The notes: generated from the sequence alone by a model not told the origin. 64,000 bases of DNA from Erpobdella octoculata (GCA_963978895.1 OZ022238.1:1385559-1449558); one strand, 5' to 3'; positions 1-28,187 are shown, numbered from the stretch's first letter. Numbers and translations are program-made.

Positions 1-405
1 ATCTACTACAATTAGGAATTGGCTAACTGTCTGTTTGATATGATTATTAATATGGAGATTGTTATTTTGTAGTTGATAACATAATTATTTTTTTTACTTA
101 AGTATTTGTTATATTCCAGGATTAGTCGGCTTTTCATTGGAAGCAATTTTATTTCTTCGACGAAATATTTTAATTAATTTTATTTATGTCAATATCTATA
201 GAAATGTTTTTTTCGAAACAGATAATTAATTTTTTTAAATAAAAAACATTTTTTTTCAGAAAATTTTCAAATTTATTAGAATGAGAATTCTATTCTATTA
301 TGAGAATTATTATGGTGATTATGAGAAAAATCTATATTATGAGAATCAGGCTTACAATTCAAATTTCAGCTTTGGCGGCAATACCTCCATCTTCACCTAT
401 ATCTG

Positions 406-411
406 TTTATT
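406..411 (-). promoter_or_regulatory. Candidate polyadenylation signal of the SENP8-like gene
   Basis: AATAAA on the minus strand, about 31 nt downstream of the stop codon at 442-444. The flanks are AT-rich, so chance occurrence is possible. Confidence 0.4.
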
Positions 412-441
412 TTAAAGACAACAATTTAATGAATTTCAAAA

Positions 442-1101
442 TTATTGTTTTTTTGAAAGTTGTCGAATCAAGTCTTTGATGGTTTTTCTTCTCTGTTTGA
501 CGGTTTGAGATGTGATTACACTTCCAAGATTTGCAAAATCAAAATCTGGGTTGGCCAGTTGCTTACAGATTTCTTCAACAATGCATATCACAAACATTCC
601 GCAGTCGGATGAGTTTGTCTGCTGAGGAGTTTTAGACCTCACAAACTGGAATTTTCCAATGTTCAGAGCTTTAAAACAATCTTGCAACATGGTAAACATA
701 GCGGCTGCTGTTTTATCATTCATATTATCGTGGGAGTCGTAACTGTAGACTTTCTTTTCCAAGACGTTTAAGACCATGAGACTCCAATGAGAACCGCCGG
801 CTTTGATGTTTGATTCGTTGTTGTTGACCGGAAAGAAGATCAATTTCTTTTTAGGCACGTCGAAACTTTCGATCAAAGACGTTGTCTCTTTTTTGTCGAT
901 GAATTTCAAAAGCTGAACAGTGGAGGGGTTGACAAAGAGTAATTCATCTGAAAGACTGGAGTAACAATCGCATTCTAAATATTCAAACACGAAGCCTATT
1001 ATGTTGTCATTAAGCCAGCAGTTATCATTCAGGAGATTAACGTCGTCTCTTCGGAGGAAGCTATTGTTGTAACTCAAGACAAAACTTTCATCGTTTTCCA
1101 T
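442..1101 (-). CDS. SENP8: SENP8/DEN1-like NEDD8-specific cysteine protease
   Basis: Single-exon gene of 219 codons. The frame stays open 16 codons upstream, but the inner ATG (MENDESFVLSYN) matches the usual N-terminus and length of DEN1/SENP8 (about 212 aa in vertebrates). It is a C48 (Ulp1-type) cysteine protease. The catalytic His is in GGSHWSLMV (about residue 105), the Asp in YSYDSHDN (about 122), the oxyanion Gln in TPQQ (about 160) and the nucleophile Cys in SSDCGMFV (about 167). The WLNDNIIGF motif near residue 30 is typical of the family. Known family members process NEDD8 precursor and deconjugate NEDD8 from non-cullin substrates in cytosol and nucleus. No frameshift or missing key residue is seen, so the gene looks functional. 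A minus-strand AATAAA lies at 406-411, about 31 nt past the stop. Confidence 0.93.
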   Translation of the reverse strand: MENDESFVLSYNNSFLRRDDVNLLNDNCWLNDNIIGFVFEYLECDCYSSLSDELLFVNPSTVQLLKFIDKKETTSLIESFDVPKKKLIFFPVNNNESNIKAGGSHWSLMVLNVLEKKVYSYDSHDNMNDKTAAAMFTMLQDCFKALNIGKFQFVRSKTPQQTNSSDCGMFVICIVEEICKQLANPDFDFANLGSVITSQTVKQRRKTIKDLIRQLSKKQ

Positions 1102-1394
1102 TTTTTTTCCAGACAAGAGACAACGATGAAACAGCTTTGCAGACTTCAAATATATTACTTAGAAAGTATTATTAAGATGATATTTTTATGACAAAATGTA
1201 ATCTTGTTTTTACCAAGATATGTAAATCAGAACATAGGTTATTATTAAAAAAATACATTCCAGAAGTCAAGAAAACAGGAAAAAAAAATTTTAAACATAG
1301 ATATATATAAATATATATAATTATATATATATATATATATATATAAATTTTTTTTTTTTTTTTTTTTTTTTTTGAATACTTCGGCGCTATATGT

Positions 1395-2155
<761 letters not shown>

Positions 2156-2654
2156 AGTTGCGGGATGAGGAGTGAAGATGGTGATATTAAAAAAATACTT
2201 TATTATAAGCAAAGCAGTTCAACCAGTGTTACATCCAGACGTTTTAGGGGTAATTCTCCCCCCTTAAAATATTCAAATTTCTCCTAATGCTCATCGATCA
2301 ATCAAATAAACGTTTTCAGTATTGGATTCTGCATTAATTCATTTAAACAGCCCGTTGAATCGATATATTCAATTGCCTCTCAAATGACTTAATTCCAATT
2401 TCAATTGTTGAAATTATATTTAAATTCGATTAAAATTAAATTATAATTCGATTAATATTAAAGTAGAATTGATTAAAAATCAATTATAATTTGATTAATA
2501 TTAAATTATAATTCGATTAAAATTAGTTTATATATCGATTACAATTTTTAATTCTATTAAAATTAAATTGAAATGTGTTTAAAATTAAATTTTGAACGAG
2601 AGGTGAATTAATTATTTTTTCTCTTGAATATTTTTTGTCAAAATGTTATCAAAT

Positions 2655-2950
2655 TACTAGCGGGGTACCCGGCGTTGCCCGGGGTTTTAGAATTTTTTTA
2701 AATTTTTTTTTCTTGTTCCCGCTTCTTTTCCCGTTTGCTTTCACGATAACGGTCGCTTTTCCGTTCCCGCTTGTTCTCCGGTTCCCGCCCATTCTCCATT
2801 TCCCGTTCGCTCTCCCGTTCCCGTTTCCGCTCGCTCTCCCGCTCCGCTCAATTTGTTACCGATTTTAATTTTTTTGTAACAAAAGCCTTCTTCTATTAAC
2901 TCTCAAGATTGTGTGAAAATTTCATTAAGGTCGGATGAAAGGTATAACAA
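2655..2950 (+). repeat. Dispersed repeat beginning CTAGC...GGCGTTGCCCGG
   Basis: Starts with a word (CCGGCGTTGCCCGG) that recurs at about 10480, where GCGTTGCCCGG again opens a T-rich stretch; a similar start is at 51024. It continues into a CCCGTTCCCGCT-rich tract. Such ends belong to interspersed repeats common in invertebrates; the family is not assigned. Confidence 0.5.
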
Positions 2951-3629
2951 TGAATAAAGAACATTTGAGTCACACGCTGTTATTTATTTACTACAAAATT
3001 ATCGCTCACACAAATGTAACAGAAACAGGAATGTGCGCCACGACGAAAAAACGATAAAAAATGTCAAAGTGTTTTCATTTTTGACAGCCAGGTTATAAAT
3101 TATTATAATCACAACTAATACGTAAGCAAAATGTCAGCTAAATCTGAAAACGGAAATTTAGTGAAAAATTCATTGAAGATTAACAGCTGACAGACTCAAC
3201 GACGCAGTTAAGTAAAAGGTGTATAAAAAGTCGTTAATTAATTTAAAATTTTGCCAAGTTTTTAAATTTAAAACATATTTATAAAAAAAAGTTAACTAAA
3301 CTAGTCGTAAAATTTGATTTAGCTTAGCATTCCATTAATAAAAAAACGTTTATTTGATTGGACGATTTGAATTCAAAATTTTGGCACCATGATTTGAAGT
3401 GAGAACACGCTCTCAGAGTAAGAGGTTCGGTTTTTTTAGTATAAGTTTCATTGCTTTTTCTAACTTAATTAACTTTCACTTGCCTCTAACATTATTTAAA
3501 ATTTTTAACTGGTTATATTGTATGTGTAGTTTTCAATAATAAAAAAAATAATTTGATAAAAACAGGTTCGGCAAATTGGAGGCAAAGAGGTTTGTTTGTT
3601 ATTTTTTATAAGATAAAAATACAAATTTA

Positions 3630-4085
3630 AAATGTGCTAAGCCTTATAAACTTTAGTATAGAACAACTCTGCCTCGCTTTGAGCAAGCTAGTCTGGTCTT
3701 AAAACTAAGCCAAAAGGAGAGCTGAGGTAAATATGTCAGATCGAATTAAGATCTACTTAACTCCCTACTTGCAATTATTTCGTCTGAAAACTTTCTGAAA
3801 AAAATTCAAACATATAACCTAAAGCAACAAATAAGTCTAAAAAAAAATTCTTACTTGTTATATGTAGATTCCAGACTGACTGTAACAGACCTCTTTATGT
3901 AATTCTTATTCTTCAGCTGAAAATCCTTACACGCCCGCGGCAGCTCCGAGCGGCATTTAATAAAAGTAATAGAAAATAATCATTTAAATTTATAATTTAA
4001 CAGCTAATTGATAATCAGCTTAAAAATCATTTTATATAGATTTAATAGAAAATCGATACGGTATAATAAGCGTGTTAGCATTAGA
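3630..4085 (+). repeat. Dispersed repeat, copy 1 (partner at 22340-22825)
   Basis: Shares colinear blocks with 22340-22825. Both have a GCTCTG...CGCCTTGAGCAAG-like block, a TTCTTACTT...CCAGAC block, a CGCTCCGAGC-like block and the word AATCGATACGGTATAATAAG. The copies are diverged and have indels. Likely an old mobile element of unknown class. Confidence 0.55.
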
Positions 4086-4487
4086 TGGCCCATCATGTTT
4101 TGGGAATGGTGATTGCTAGCCTTTACGGCTATATAATTAAAATGGTTATTCGGATTGCAAATTACAAACTGGTTTTTTAATTAATAGATTTTTCAAAGGC
4201 AAATTTACTATTTTAATTGAAAAATTTTGGTTTGCTAATACGTATATGTATATCGATCAGCTTCAAATTTAAACGCCTGGGTCGATTTTATTGGATTTTG
4301 GCACACTTGGGAGCATGGTTAGGGGGGCGGTTTGTGTAATTTTACTCGTACTCGTACTTGTTATTCCACTAAGTACTCGGAATCGTATTCAAATGTGCAA
4401 CACCTTCTCTAAAAAAATGTGCTTGTTTACTAAATACTTGTTCGGCATAATATTGGTACATTAAATCCTTTCTTAGAAGCAGCAGTT

Positions 4488-4855
4488 TTAACTGAATGAA
4501 AAAAAATGGCAACAATCAGCAAAACATTGCCATCAGTTTTGTCACTGAGGAATCAACTGAAAAAAATATTTCAACAGTAGCGCATGAAATATTGTCTACC
4601 AGTAGCAAAATCATTGTTAGTTTCATCGAATCGTCGTTTTAGTGGAATGTTCAAGCGACTGCAACAAGATGCGACTAATAATAAAGATGACTACGTTGTG
4701 ATGAGTTTACCATACGGTTTAGAGATCTACGTTATCTCCACCTTTTTAGACCTGCAATTTCAACTACAATGGATGGAACAAAAACAAGAACTCCGGTCTA
4801 ATGAAAAAAAAAGTTTTCCTGAGAACATTAAAAGTATGGCATTTTTTACATAAAA
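4488..4855 (+). pseudogene. hAT-type transposase fragment
   Basis: The plus frame 4584-4853, with an upstream piece broken by a stop near 4578, reads like the C-terminal half of hAT/ZBED transposases. LPVAKSLLVSSNRRFSG resembles the segment before the dimerisation domain, and STFLDLQFQLQW is a decayed version of the usual xxLDPRFKLRW motif. The key Asp-Pro-Arg-Phe core is eroded and no start or catalytic part remains, so this is a relic. Confidence 0.6.
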
Positions 4856-5789
4856 ACTGTGCTATTAAAATTTGTGTATTTAGGTAGCAATTTTTAATAA
4901 TATTTAATTTTTTGCTCATTTTTGTTAAAGTGTCATAATTCTTCTAATTACTTAGTATTACTAACAGTCAACATGGCCATCATTTACAATTTGAGACTTA
5001 TTTGAGACTTCTTGTACCCACTTTTGTTCCGAGATATTTCTGAAAAATTCCATATCACATACGTTTATATTTGCACTTTGCAGTCAATGAAAACATAAAA
5101 AAACGATGATGAGGAACCTCAATTATCTGCTCGACTACAACTGGGTTGTGTCAGGAATTCCGTTCTGGAATCAAAACTCAGCCTGATGATCTTGGAAGCC
5201 AAAAACATATGGTTTTTTCTCGGGATGGACATACATAGTAGTTAAATTTAAAAAAAAAACATAATATCAAAATAATGATCAAATTTTTGAGATTTCATTT
5301 CATAGGAAGAAGTGGTATTGATCAATTTTTAAGCATACGTTGGTGTCAACAACTGCTCGAACAAAAACCTGCCGGCCAGGGCCGGTTAACCAACCTTCAT
5401 TGCAACCAGCAATAACCAAGCTTTGACCAAACTTCACTGACTTTGGTACTACCACTAGTTTTTCTTATAGCCACACACGCACACACAGTTACACACACCA
5501 CAAACACATTGTCATATACATATATAAATAGATTGGTACTTTTTTTTATTTTTTCTGCAGGTATAAATGTTTAATGATATGACTAGCATTTGTTGAACTT
5601 TTAAAACTAACAGTAAAACGATATGTATTAAGATAATACTCACAATTATTAATTCCACTATCAAACACCAATTTTATAATTAGTTACCACATCAAAAAAC
5701 ATTTTAATTGTATATAACTGTCAAAACTTAAAATACTTAAAATAAAACTTGACGAAATAAAAAACAGTTGGACCTTTGTTTGTGCTACT

Positions 5790-6365
5790 GATTTAGCTCA
5801 GCGTTTGCACCTTTCCGAATATCCATCAACTAGGGGTCATTGCTATAAACTGCGAGCCAGCTTGTTTTCTGTCGATGTCACCAAATATTTTTTCTCTAAC
5901 CGGATCGTTGCTGCCTGTAGCTCCCCTAACTGGACATGTTCTTTTATCGAAATTCAAGTGCCTTGTCGCTCAAGTTGTCAGTTAATGAAACTGTGCGACA
6001 GTGATTATTCTCTTGTATCTGATGTTGGTGATAATGATGATGACGTGAGAGTGGTTAATGACAAGGATAATGTTGAGCGATGATGATGGTGTCGATGAAG
6101 AGGATGGTGATGATGGTAGAATTGTCGATGATGGTGATTGATCTGATTTGCCTGTTTGTGTTGTTTCGTTGCTCCTCGTTTTTGCATGTGGCTTAAACGT
6201 TGAACCAAACCGATATTTTGCGTCTCCTTTTTTATTTCATTTTTGATTTTTTTTGTTTGAACGCTCAATTACTCTTTTTTTGTTTATATTGCCATTAAAA
6301 TGGCGTGAGTGACCGTTGGCCCTGCTATTTTATAACGTTATAAATAAAATAAATAATTAAAAATA
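5790..6365 (+). pseudogene. 3' end of a CR1-like LINE (decayed reverse transcriptase C-terminus and tail)
   Basis: The plus frame around 5805-5920 reads STRGHCYKL...VTKYFFSNRIV. This matches the C-terminal RGHxYKL...RKxFFSxRVVxxWNSLP region of CR1/jockey-type non-LTR reverse transcriptases. It then frameshifts. The downstream T-rich tract ends at about 6335-6365 with TATAACGTTATAAATAAAATAAAT, a typical LINE tail. It lies just downstream of the 3' end of gene A, in opposite orientation. Confidence 0.6.
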
Positions 6366-6419
6366 TCATTCAGTCCCATATCTATTGTACAGAGAAGAAC
6401 GCATTAGATTTTGTTTATG

Positions 6420-6425
6420 TTTATT
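6420..6425 (-). promoter_or_regulatory. Candidate polyadenylation signal of gene A
   Basis: AATAAA on the minus strand about 140 nt beyond the TAA stop at 6564-6566. It is the nearest match found; AT richness lowers its weight. Confidence 0.35.
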
Positions 6426-6563
6426 TTCAAAACATAAATTTGTTGCTATTATTGATCGATTGATAAGCAATAAATTAGTTAATATGTCTCAGATAATACG
6501 ATAACTAGATATCATCTTGTTCAATTATTTGAAGATTGGTCATTTTTGTGCGATAGGGACGCT

Positions 6564-21265
<14,702 letters not shown>

Positions 21266-21474
21266 GGATTCGTTTCTTCTTGAAAGTGTCTTTTGTGCAA
21301 TGAATTATTATGTTTACAAAATTACTCTAACTTTACAAACACAACATGTTTTTTTTATTAAAATTTAATTATTTAAATTTAAATTAATAGTTACAAACAG
21401 CACCAGTGCATCCAAAACAAATTAAACGAAATGGGTTTCAGAAAAGCTGGCATGATTTGTGTTTTTCAGTGTCA

Positions 21475-22262
21475 CCTAGTCGCTGACCAAATAGTCGTCA
21501 CCCAACTAGTCACCGGCCGAACTAGTCGCCAGGCCAGCTAGACGCCAGCCCAACTAGTTGCTGGGAATTTAGTCAAGATATTGCCACAAAATCCTAATCA
21601 TCTTTATTGAAGTTTAAACTAAGATTATAATTAAATGAAATAAAAAAAATACTGAAAACCTTTGCTAATAATTTCCATTTGTTACAAAAGACGTTCACGA
21701 TTTACAGCTAAGATAACTTCAGTAAAGTTTTGCATAGATTTAATTTTTCTCTACAATGAAATTTTTAGAAATTATTCAACAGTTTTTTATTTTATTTTAG
21801 CACAAAGCGGTTTTTTAATTTCACTTCTACCACAACCGTCATTGACCAACCTTCTTTTATTAACCCATAATTTTGAAATCAAACTATTCATGCCAAACTG
21901 AAACCTATCAAACTGTACAATTTTTTGTTATTTTACGGCAGAGACATCATTTCACCAAAGCTTTGGGGACAACATGTCGGAAAAACCCACACGTTGTTTT
22001 CAATTCTTTTATCGTAATCGTAAAATTCTTATGCCAGAAAGCTTATAACGGGAGGTGGGCGAAGGTAAAGTGTATTGTTATTTAAATAACGTGTATGTGG
22101 AAAATATCAAAAAAAGTTCATCAGAACAAAATTTAAGTCTATATTACAAGTTTTAATTTTAATTCGCACAGCACTAGTTTGTCGGTAAGTAGATTTAGCG
22201 ACTAGATAGGCAGTGACTAGTTGGGCTAGCAACTAGCTGAGTGTCGACTAGTTGGGCTGACG
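21475..22262. mobile_element. Foldback element with arrayed CTAGTYGG termini, copy 1
   Basis: The left end (21475-21560) is a run of AACTAGTCGCC / CACCCAACTAGTCACC words. The right end (22170-22262) has the inverse words GACTAGTTGGGC and GCGACTAG. The interior is AT-rich and codes for nothing recognised. A second, shorter element with the same architecture is at 40716-40930. Confidence 0.65.
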
Positions 22263-22339
22263 ACGTGTCCAAAATAGCTTATCAAAATAAAAATAAAACA
22301 GTACCAATAACCTGTTACGTGAACCAAAATTGGTTTACA

Positions 22340-22825
22340 AAATCAAAATGTGCTAATCTTTGATACTCAAAACATCGAATAGCTCTGTTTCGCCTTGAGC
22401 AAGTCAGTCACAGGCTTTGACCAATGAGTAAAACAATATGCAAATAGAATCTAAATATATCTACAACAGACTTGCATTTCTTGTAATTTCTCATCTACTA
22501 TATTACTTTTTTTCTCAAAAACTTTGAAAAAAAGACTATGAGCTAATTCTTAAAAAAAAAACAATCTAAAAACTGACGCAACAAAAATATTTTAAAATAA
22601 AATTCTTACTTTTCTTGAATCGCTTCCAGACGGGTTATCGCAGACCTTTTCGTCCCCCATTTGGTAAGCTTATTTTTGTATCGGACGCTCCGAGCTGAGA
22701 GCTACGTCTAATAAAGGCGTCGGATTTTCATTTGAATATATAATTAAACCGTGTAATATTCTGTTGAGAACACACTTGAGATGGATCAGATAGAGAATCG
22801 ATACGGTATAATAAGCGTAAGTCTT
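22340..22825 (+). repeat. Dispersed repeat, copy 2 (partner at 3630-4085)
   Basis: Colinear with copy 1: CGCCTTGAGCAAG near 22390, TTCTTACTTTTC...CCAGACG near 22605, GACGCTCCGAGC near 22685, and GAATCGATACGGTATAATAAG near 22795. Confidence 0.55.
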
Positions 22826-23539
22826 TGGCAAAAAAAAAAAAACGGCCAACGTCCTAGGGCTAAGAATTCAAGCAAACGCTTTCGGCATTAAGGTTATATT
22901 CCAACCAACGGGTATCGAGATAAGGGGATTTTTAATTAAAAGATTTGTCAATAGAAAGCTTATTATGCTTGCCAAAAAATTGTTTCTTTCATTGTTTAAT
23001 GTGTTTAAAAAAGTAAATGAATGAATAAAAATGGCCAATGAAACTTTTAGTCAATTTATTTATTTATTTATTTATTTATACAACAGGGCTGCCTTAGCTA
23101 CCCTATCCCGTGTCTGTGTATGTTAGCTGCTAGCTGTATATTGTTTTTTAAAATGTTGATAAAAAATTGTATTTGTTGATTTTATTTCATTAGTTTACAT
23201 TTGGACTCCGGAAATTGTAAATCAACCGATGAAATAAACTATTTTCAAATAACACAGCATGGAGCTTGCTGGTTTAGTTTCTGTAAACGTAGAGGAATAT
23301 GCTTTCTAGCGATTCGTAACGTTAAAGTCGAAGTTATTTATAACACAATATTTCTCGAATTTATTTTAACTTTATTATTCTTCCTTGAATATAATCTTTT
23401 CCTTGACTCTAAACTGAATTATCTCACTTTGTAGAAGTTAGCCCGGTTCTGACAAATCTTTTGATAATTCCAATTTCTCTCCCAAGACAACTCATTTTCT
23501 TATTGAAGACCACAAAAGGGAAAAAGACCAATACCAATT

Positions 23540-23790
23540 ATATATATATACATATATATATACATATATATATATATATACATATATACATATACATATA
23601 CTTACATCCATCCATGTATATATACACTCAAACACACATATACATATATATACATTAATGATAAAAAAATTATACGCACACACAATGTCACAGGAGCACA
23701 AATATACATATATACATACATATACATATATATATACATATATATACACACATATACACACATATACACACAGATACACTCATACATAAA
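23540..23790. repeat. (TATACA)n-type compound microsatellite
   Basis: TA, TACA and CACATA runs at 23540-23660 and 23700-23790, separated by non-repeat sequence. Confidence 0.85.
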
Positions 23791-24480
23791 TGACTATTGT
23801 TTCAACACAACCAAAATATGCACACATAATAAAATAAAATAAACAACTATTATGAAAATACGTAAGATGAATCATCTTCATCTTACAGTTTCAGATAACC
23901 TGCAAAAGTCAAAACTAAATTCTGTTCTCCGAAATATTAATGAAAAAAGAAATCAACACTGATTTATATTTTTCATTCACCACACAAAATACCCAAAAGT
24001 AAAAATGTGAGGAAAACTGAAAATCAGGCTCCCGTCTCACCCATTCCTTTGGCATTTTCTCATATACAAACCTTTATTTAGTTTTTTTCTTAATTGATCC
24101 TCTTTCTATTCTTTCCCAGCCAATAGTTCCTTATTCTTATCCCTACTATTCCTATGCGATTGATAGACTACAAATGATTTGATTTAGGCACAACGGACCG
24201 AAAACTTGAGCAAAAAATACATTTTTGAAAAATAAGGTAGTGAATCTTGAAAAGAAGTTCTCAAAATTCTTAAAAAACTACCTACGATTACCATCTTTCT
24301 AGGCATTCGCTTATGAGCTTATTTAAACTAATATAAAATAAAAATAATATATTAGTATTAGTTTTAATGAAAACACAAAAAAAACAAAGAAACATTATCT
24401 ATATTAATTAGTCATTACCTTTTGTGATTTATTTAGTTGAAAAGCTTTTGATGATAATAATAAAAATTAATAATACATGC

Positions 24481-24758
24481 AGTGGCGTAGCGTAGGGGTG
24501 ATCCGCCCCGAGCAATACTTTTTGTGGGATTCCAAATTTTCTGGAATTTTTTTTTTTTATAAAAATAAATAATAAGAAAGTTTTAAAAGTTTTTTGGAAA
24601 TAGTACCTCCCCGATCATCAGCTTTTTTTGGAGGAAAAAGTATATAGAGTCTTAGAAAATTGCTGGATATAGTACCTCCGTCATCAGCTATTTTTGGAGG
24701 CCTAAAAAGGGTATAGAGTTTTAGCAAATTGTTATAGAAGCCCACGCTACGACACTGA
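24481..24758. mobile_element. Small terminal-inverted-repeat element (MITE), hAT-like
   Basis: Begins CAGTGGCGTAGCGTAGGGG and ends CCCACGCTACGACACTG, which are inverted. The flanks AATACATG and ACTATATG match at six of eight bases, like a worn 8-bp target duplication. Inside, a block with GTACCTCC...ATCATCAGCTTTTTTTGG is tandemly repeated. A related element is at 39395-39575. Confidence 0.6.
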
Positions 24759-24976
24759 CTATATGTGGATATTTTTTCATACAACCCTGCTGTCGTTTGT
24801 ACAGAAAATAATTGTCGGTTGTGAATTAGATTTACCATGGAGATAATATTTATTGTGAAAAAAGTGATTTGATGAATTATCTGTTTTTTACAACGCTTAC
24901 ATTGACTTGCAATGTTGTTTGATGTTTGTTTGATTTTTTTAGCGCAAACGCTCTTCAAGAACGACGTTTTCAAAAC

Positions 24977-25043
24977 CACACGTGTCTCGTCCGATCAACG
25001 AAGTTAAGCAACGTCGAGCTCGGTTAGTACTTCTATGGATGAT
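24977..25043 (+). pseudogene. 5S rRNA-like fragment
   Basis: GTCTCGTCCGATCAACGAAG, then TTAAGCAACGTCGAGCTCGG and TTAGTACTTCTATGGATGA, closely match the middle of animal 5S rRNA (about positions 28-92) with a few substitutions. The 5' quarter and the 3' end are missing. It is either a truncated 5S pseudogene or the head of a 5S-derived (SINE3-type) element; what follows is AT-rich DNA. Confidence 0.75.
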
Positions 25044-25234
25044 ATAAAATACAATAATCCGTTTTCAGATTTAAAAAAATGTAAACACTAAAAAATGAAA
25101 AAAAAAATATTTATTTTAATAAAAAAAATAAACACTGAAAAATAAAAAATAATATAAAGTATAAAAAATATTTTTTTTAAACAACCCTCGTTTACTAATG
25201 TACTAACAAGTTGAAAATAGTATTAAATAGTATT

Positions 25235-25375
25235 AACATTTTTTTTAAACTAAAATGTTTATATTAACATTTTTTCAAACTAAAATGTTTATATTAACAT
25301 TTTTTCAAACTTAAATGTTTATATTAACATTTTTTCAAACTAAAATGTTTATATTAACATTTTTTTAAACTAAAC
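25235..25375 (+). repeat. 30-bp tandem repeat, about five copies
   Basis: Unit AACTAAAATG TTTATATTAA followed by CATTTTTTCA, nearly identical between copies. Confidence 0.9.
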
Positions 25376-25779
25376 TTTCCGTTTTGAAGATAAGAGCGTT
25401 GGGCGATAATGGATTATATATTATATAGATAACGCCCAACAATTTAATACTTTTAATAACTTTCACTAGTCCCTGACGAGTCTTCAGGTACTTTATTATA
25501 CAGAAAAGTAATATTTTTACGATACCATGTCAGTATGAAATTTTCCGACTATCCTAAAAGCAAGTTTTAATTTTTTAAATTAACTTTCAAAAACTTCTTG
25601 TAGGCTCCATCTATTGCATAAACCACAGGACCATAGAATGTAAATGACAAAACAATTTATATGTTAGAAGTTAGAATGTTTAACACCATAGAACAAATAA
25701 ACAATTAATTTATGTATTTCAAAGGTTTTCTTGCTAGAATAAATTTATTTTTAAAACAGTTATAAAAATACAGTGAACG

Positions 25780-25935
25780 TGAATAGCAGAGAAAAAGAAG
25801 AAAAAAGAGAGAGAGAAAGAGACAGAGACAAAAAGAGAGAAATAAAAAAGAGAGAAAGAGAGAAAGAGAGAAAGAGAAAGAGCGAGAGGGAGAAAAAAAA
25901 GAAAGAGAAAAACCGGAAGCGAAAAAGGAAGAAGT
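25780..25935 (+). repeat. Polypurine tract (GA-rich)
   Basis: About 150 bp of AGAGAAAGAG-type sequence, almost all purine on the plus strand. A similar tract lies at 26150-26300 and another at 57655-57755. Confidence 0.9.
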
Positions 25936-26399
25936 TAATATAAAAGATTTCAAAATGTTTGTTTGTCTGTTTTTATACAAATCCAAACGGCTGGACTATA
26001 TTGATCAAAATGTAACATAAAGGTTGTTTTCAAAAAATAAAAAAAAGGATAGTTTCAAAACCTTGGTTTTAGTTTTAATTTTTAAAGTTTATTATGTATT
26101 ATAACTGCTTGAGGAGCAAACCAAATGCCACCTTTCATCCTCCAATACATTTGAAAAAATAGAGAGAAAAAAAAAGAAGAGAAAGAAATAAGTAAGAGAA
26201 AAAAGAAATAAAAAAAAGAGAAACGAAGAAAAAAAGAAAAGGTGAAAGAGAGAAAAATAAAAGGAAAGGAGAGAAAGAAGAGAATAAAGGAAACAGCAAG
26301 AAAAATCTAAAATCAACCGATCTAAACCGGGTATTACTGCTAGCATCATACAGTAAATAACAAATAAAACACTTAATAAATTGAGTATAAACATTAACG

Positions 26400-28100
26400 C
26401 ACTAAAAATAATAAATGTTTGATGGTAATTATTATAAATCGATCAACAGCTAAGATTTTTTTAAACTTTAAAATGTTTTATCGCAGTGTTCAGAATTGAC
26501 TGCAATATGTCTGTGACTTAAACGTATAGCCTAAACTTAAACCTGGATAGCCTCCTTTGCATCACCTGAAAAGCACCCAAGTAGACTATAAAATCTTATT
26601 TTTCAACAAAAAAATGTGTTGGCATTTAGGTCGTATTATACTTTTGTCAAGATTTCATTATCTTTACAATTTAAAGCGACTATATGAACATCACAAGTCG
26701 ATAGAAGCTTCCCGACCATCTGTTGTATTGACTGTTTTTTTAATGTTCATTTTTCAGAGATTTATAATTAAAACATATTAAATAAAATTTAAATTAATAA
26801 CAGCTCCGTCAATTTGTGGTGTTCACGTTGGACTTTTGTGTTTCTAGCTGGAGATGGGCTCTGTGGTTTTTATGCTGAGTTCTACAGGTTTTGCAGCCGA
26901 TTCGTTCTTACTGAGTTTGCAGAAGCAACATGAAGCACCTCTGATTTTTTGATTGGCATTATTATATAGCTTTTAAATTATTATTTAATAGGTTGCTATA
27001 TCATATAAAAACGATATCGGGGCGTTGAAACATTTTTTTACCTTAAAACAGAACTTCAGAGTTCAAGCTAATTAGATTGTTAACTAAATGAATGTGACTA
27101 ATTTTGAGCTAAAACATAGCCAACAGAATTTAGCTTAAGTTACACAGCTGCAGTCACGTTACAAGACTGTAAAACTGCTTGTAAAATGTTTTTACAACCT
27201 AATTGAGGTTCACAATTAAAAAAAAAGTGTTGCCTAATCTTATTTAAACAAATAATAAAAGGCGTTAAAATAATAGTTAAAATATTTAATAAATCAGGAA
27301 CTGATATATGATTAGCAAAAAAGAGGGAATCCAAAACGAGTGGGCAAAGTTTTTTTTTCATTATTGTGTCTGATTTATAGGTTTATAGAACCTGTATTTT
27401 CAGTCAATAAATAGACATTTTAAAACTGAATTTCTGTAGCTGTTTTTAACAGAATAATATAGTTAGTTAAGTTTATTGACCTTTTTTGGAGTCAGGTTTT
27501 GTACAACGCATGGTATACCGTCATAATGGAATGACCATAAAAAATGAATGTATAAACCTACAAACTAGAACAGTTTAGAAATACTTCCAAACGTGATCGT
27601 GTCTAATATGATACTACTAAACGATTCTAATTATTTTACAGCAAAATATCAGTAAATTAAGATCTGTATTTACTTATTCTATGAAACGACAATTTTTTGA
27701 TTTTTTCTATATAAACATTTATATAAATGTGTTTAATTTGTTTTTTATTTAGAACATAGTAAATTATTATTTATAATTAAAATATTTTTTCAGAAAAATC
27801 CGACAAGCTCTGCTGAGAGATACGGTTCTGGCCTAGTAACAACTAGCCACTTGCAGAAACCAGGCAGCCATGAGATTAAACTACTGCCAGAAAAACAATT
27901 ATGCTTATTTTGTCAATAATGAATACAATATATCAAAGATGACTAGAAAGATTGCAGGGTTATGGTTTTTGATTTGTAATTCTGTTTGGTTTATGTAATT
28001 TCGGTGAGGAGTTATATTACTCTGCTGATGATTTAATAAATAAATAAATAATAATTGAATAGAAACATGTGACAAAACACTTATTAGAGCTCATTTTCGC
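26400..28100. other. Intergenic stretch, nothing recognised
   Basis: AT-rich with scattered stops in all frames. No gene, tRNA or known element seen. Confidence 0.4.
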
Positions 28101-28187
28101 TCTCATTTATAAGCTCCTCAATTTTTTTGTTTTTATTGTTAGTTTTTGGCTTGTGTAATCAGATTTTTGATGTAAAATTATTTGTGA

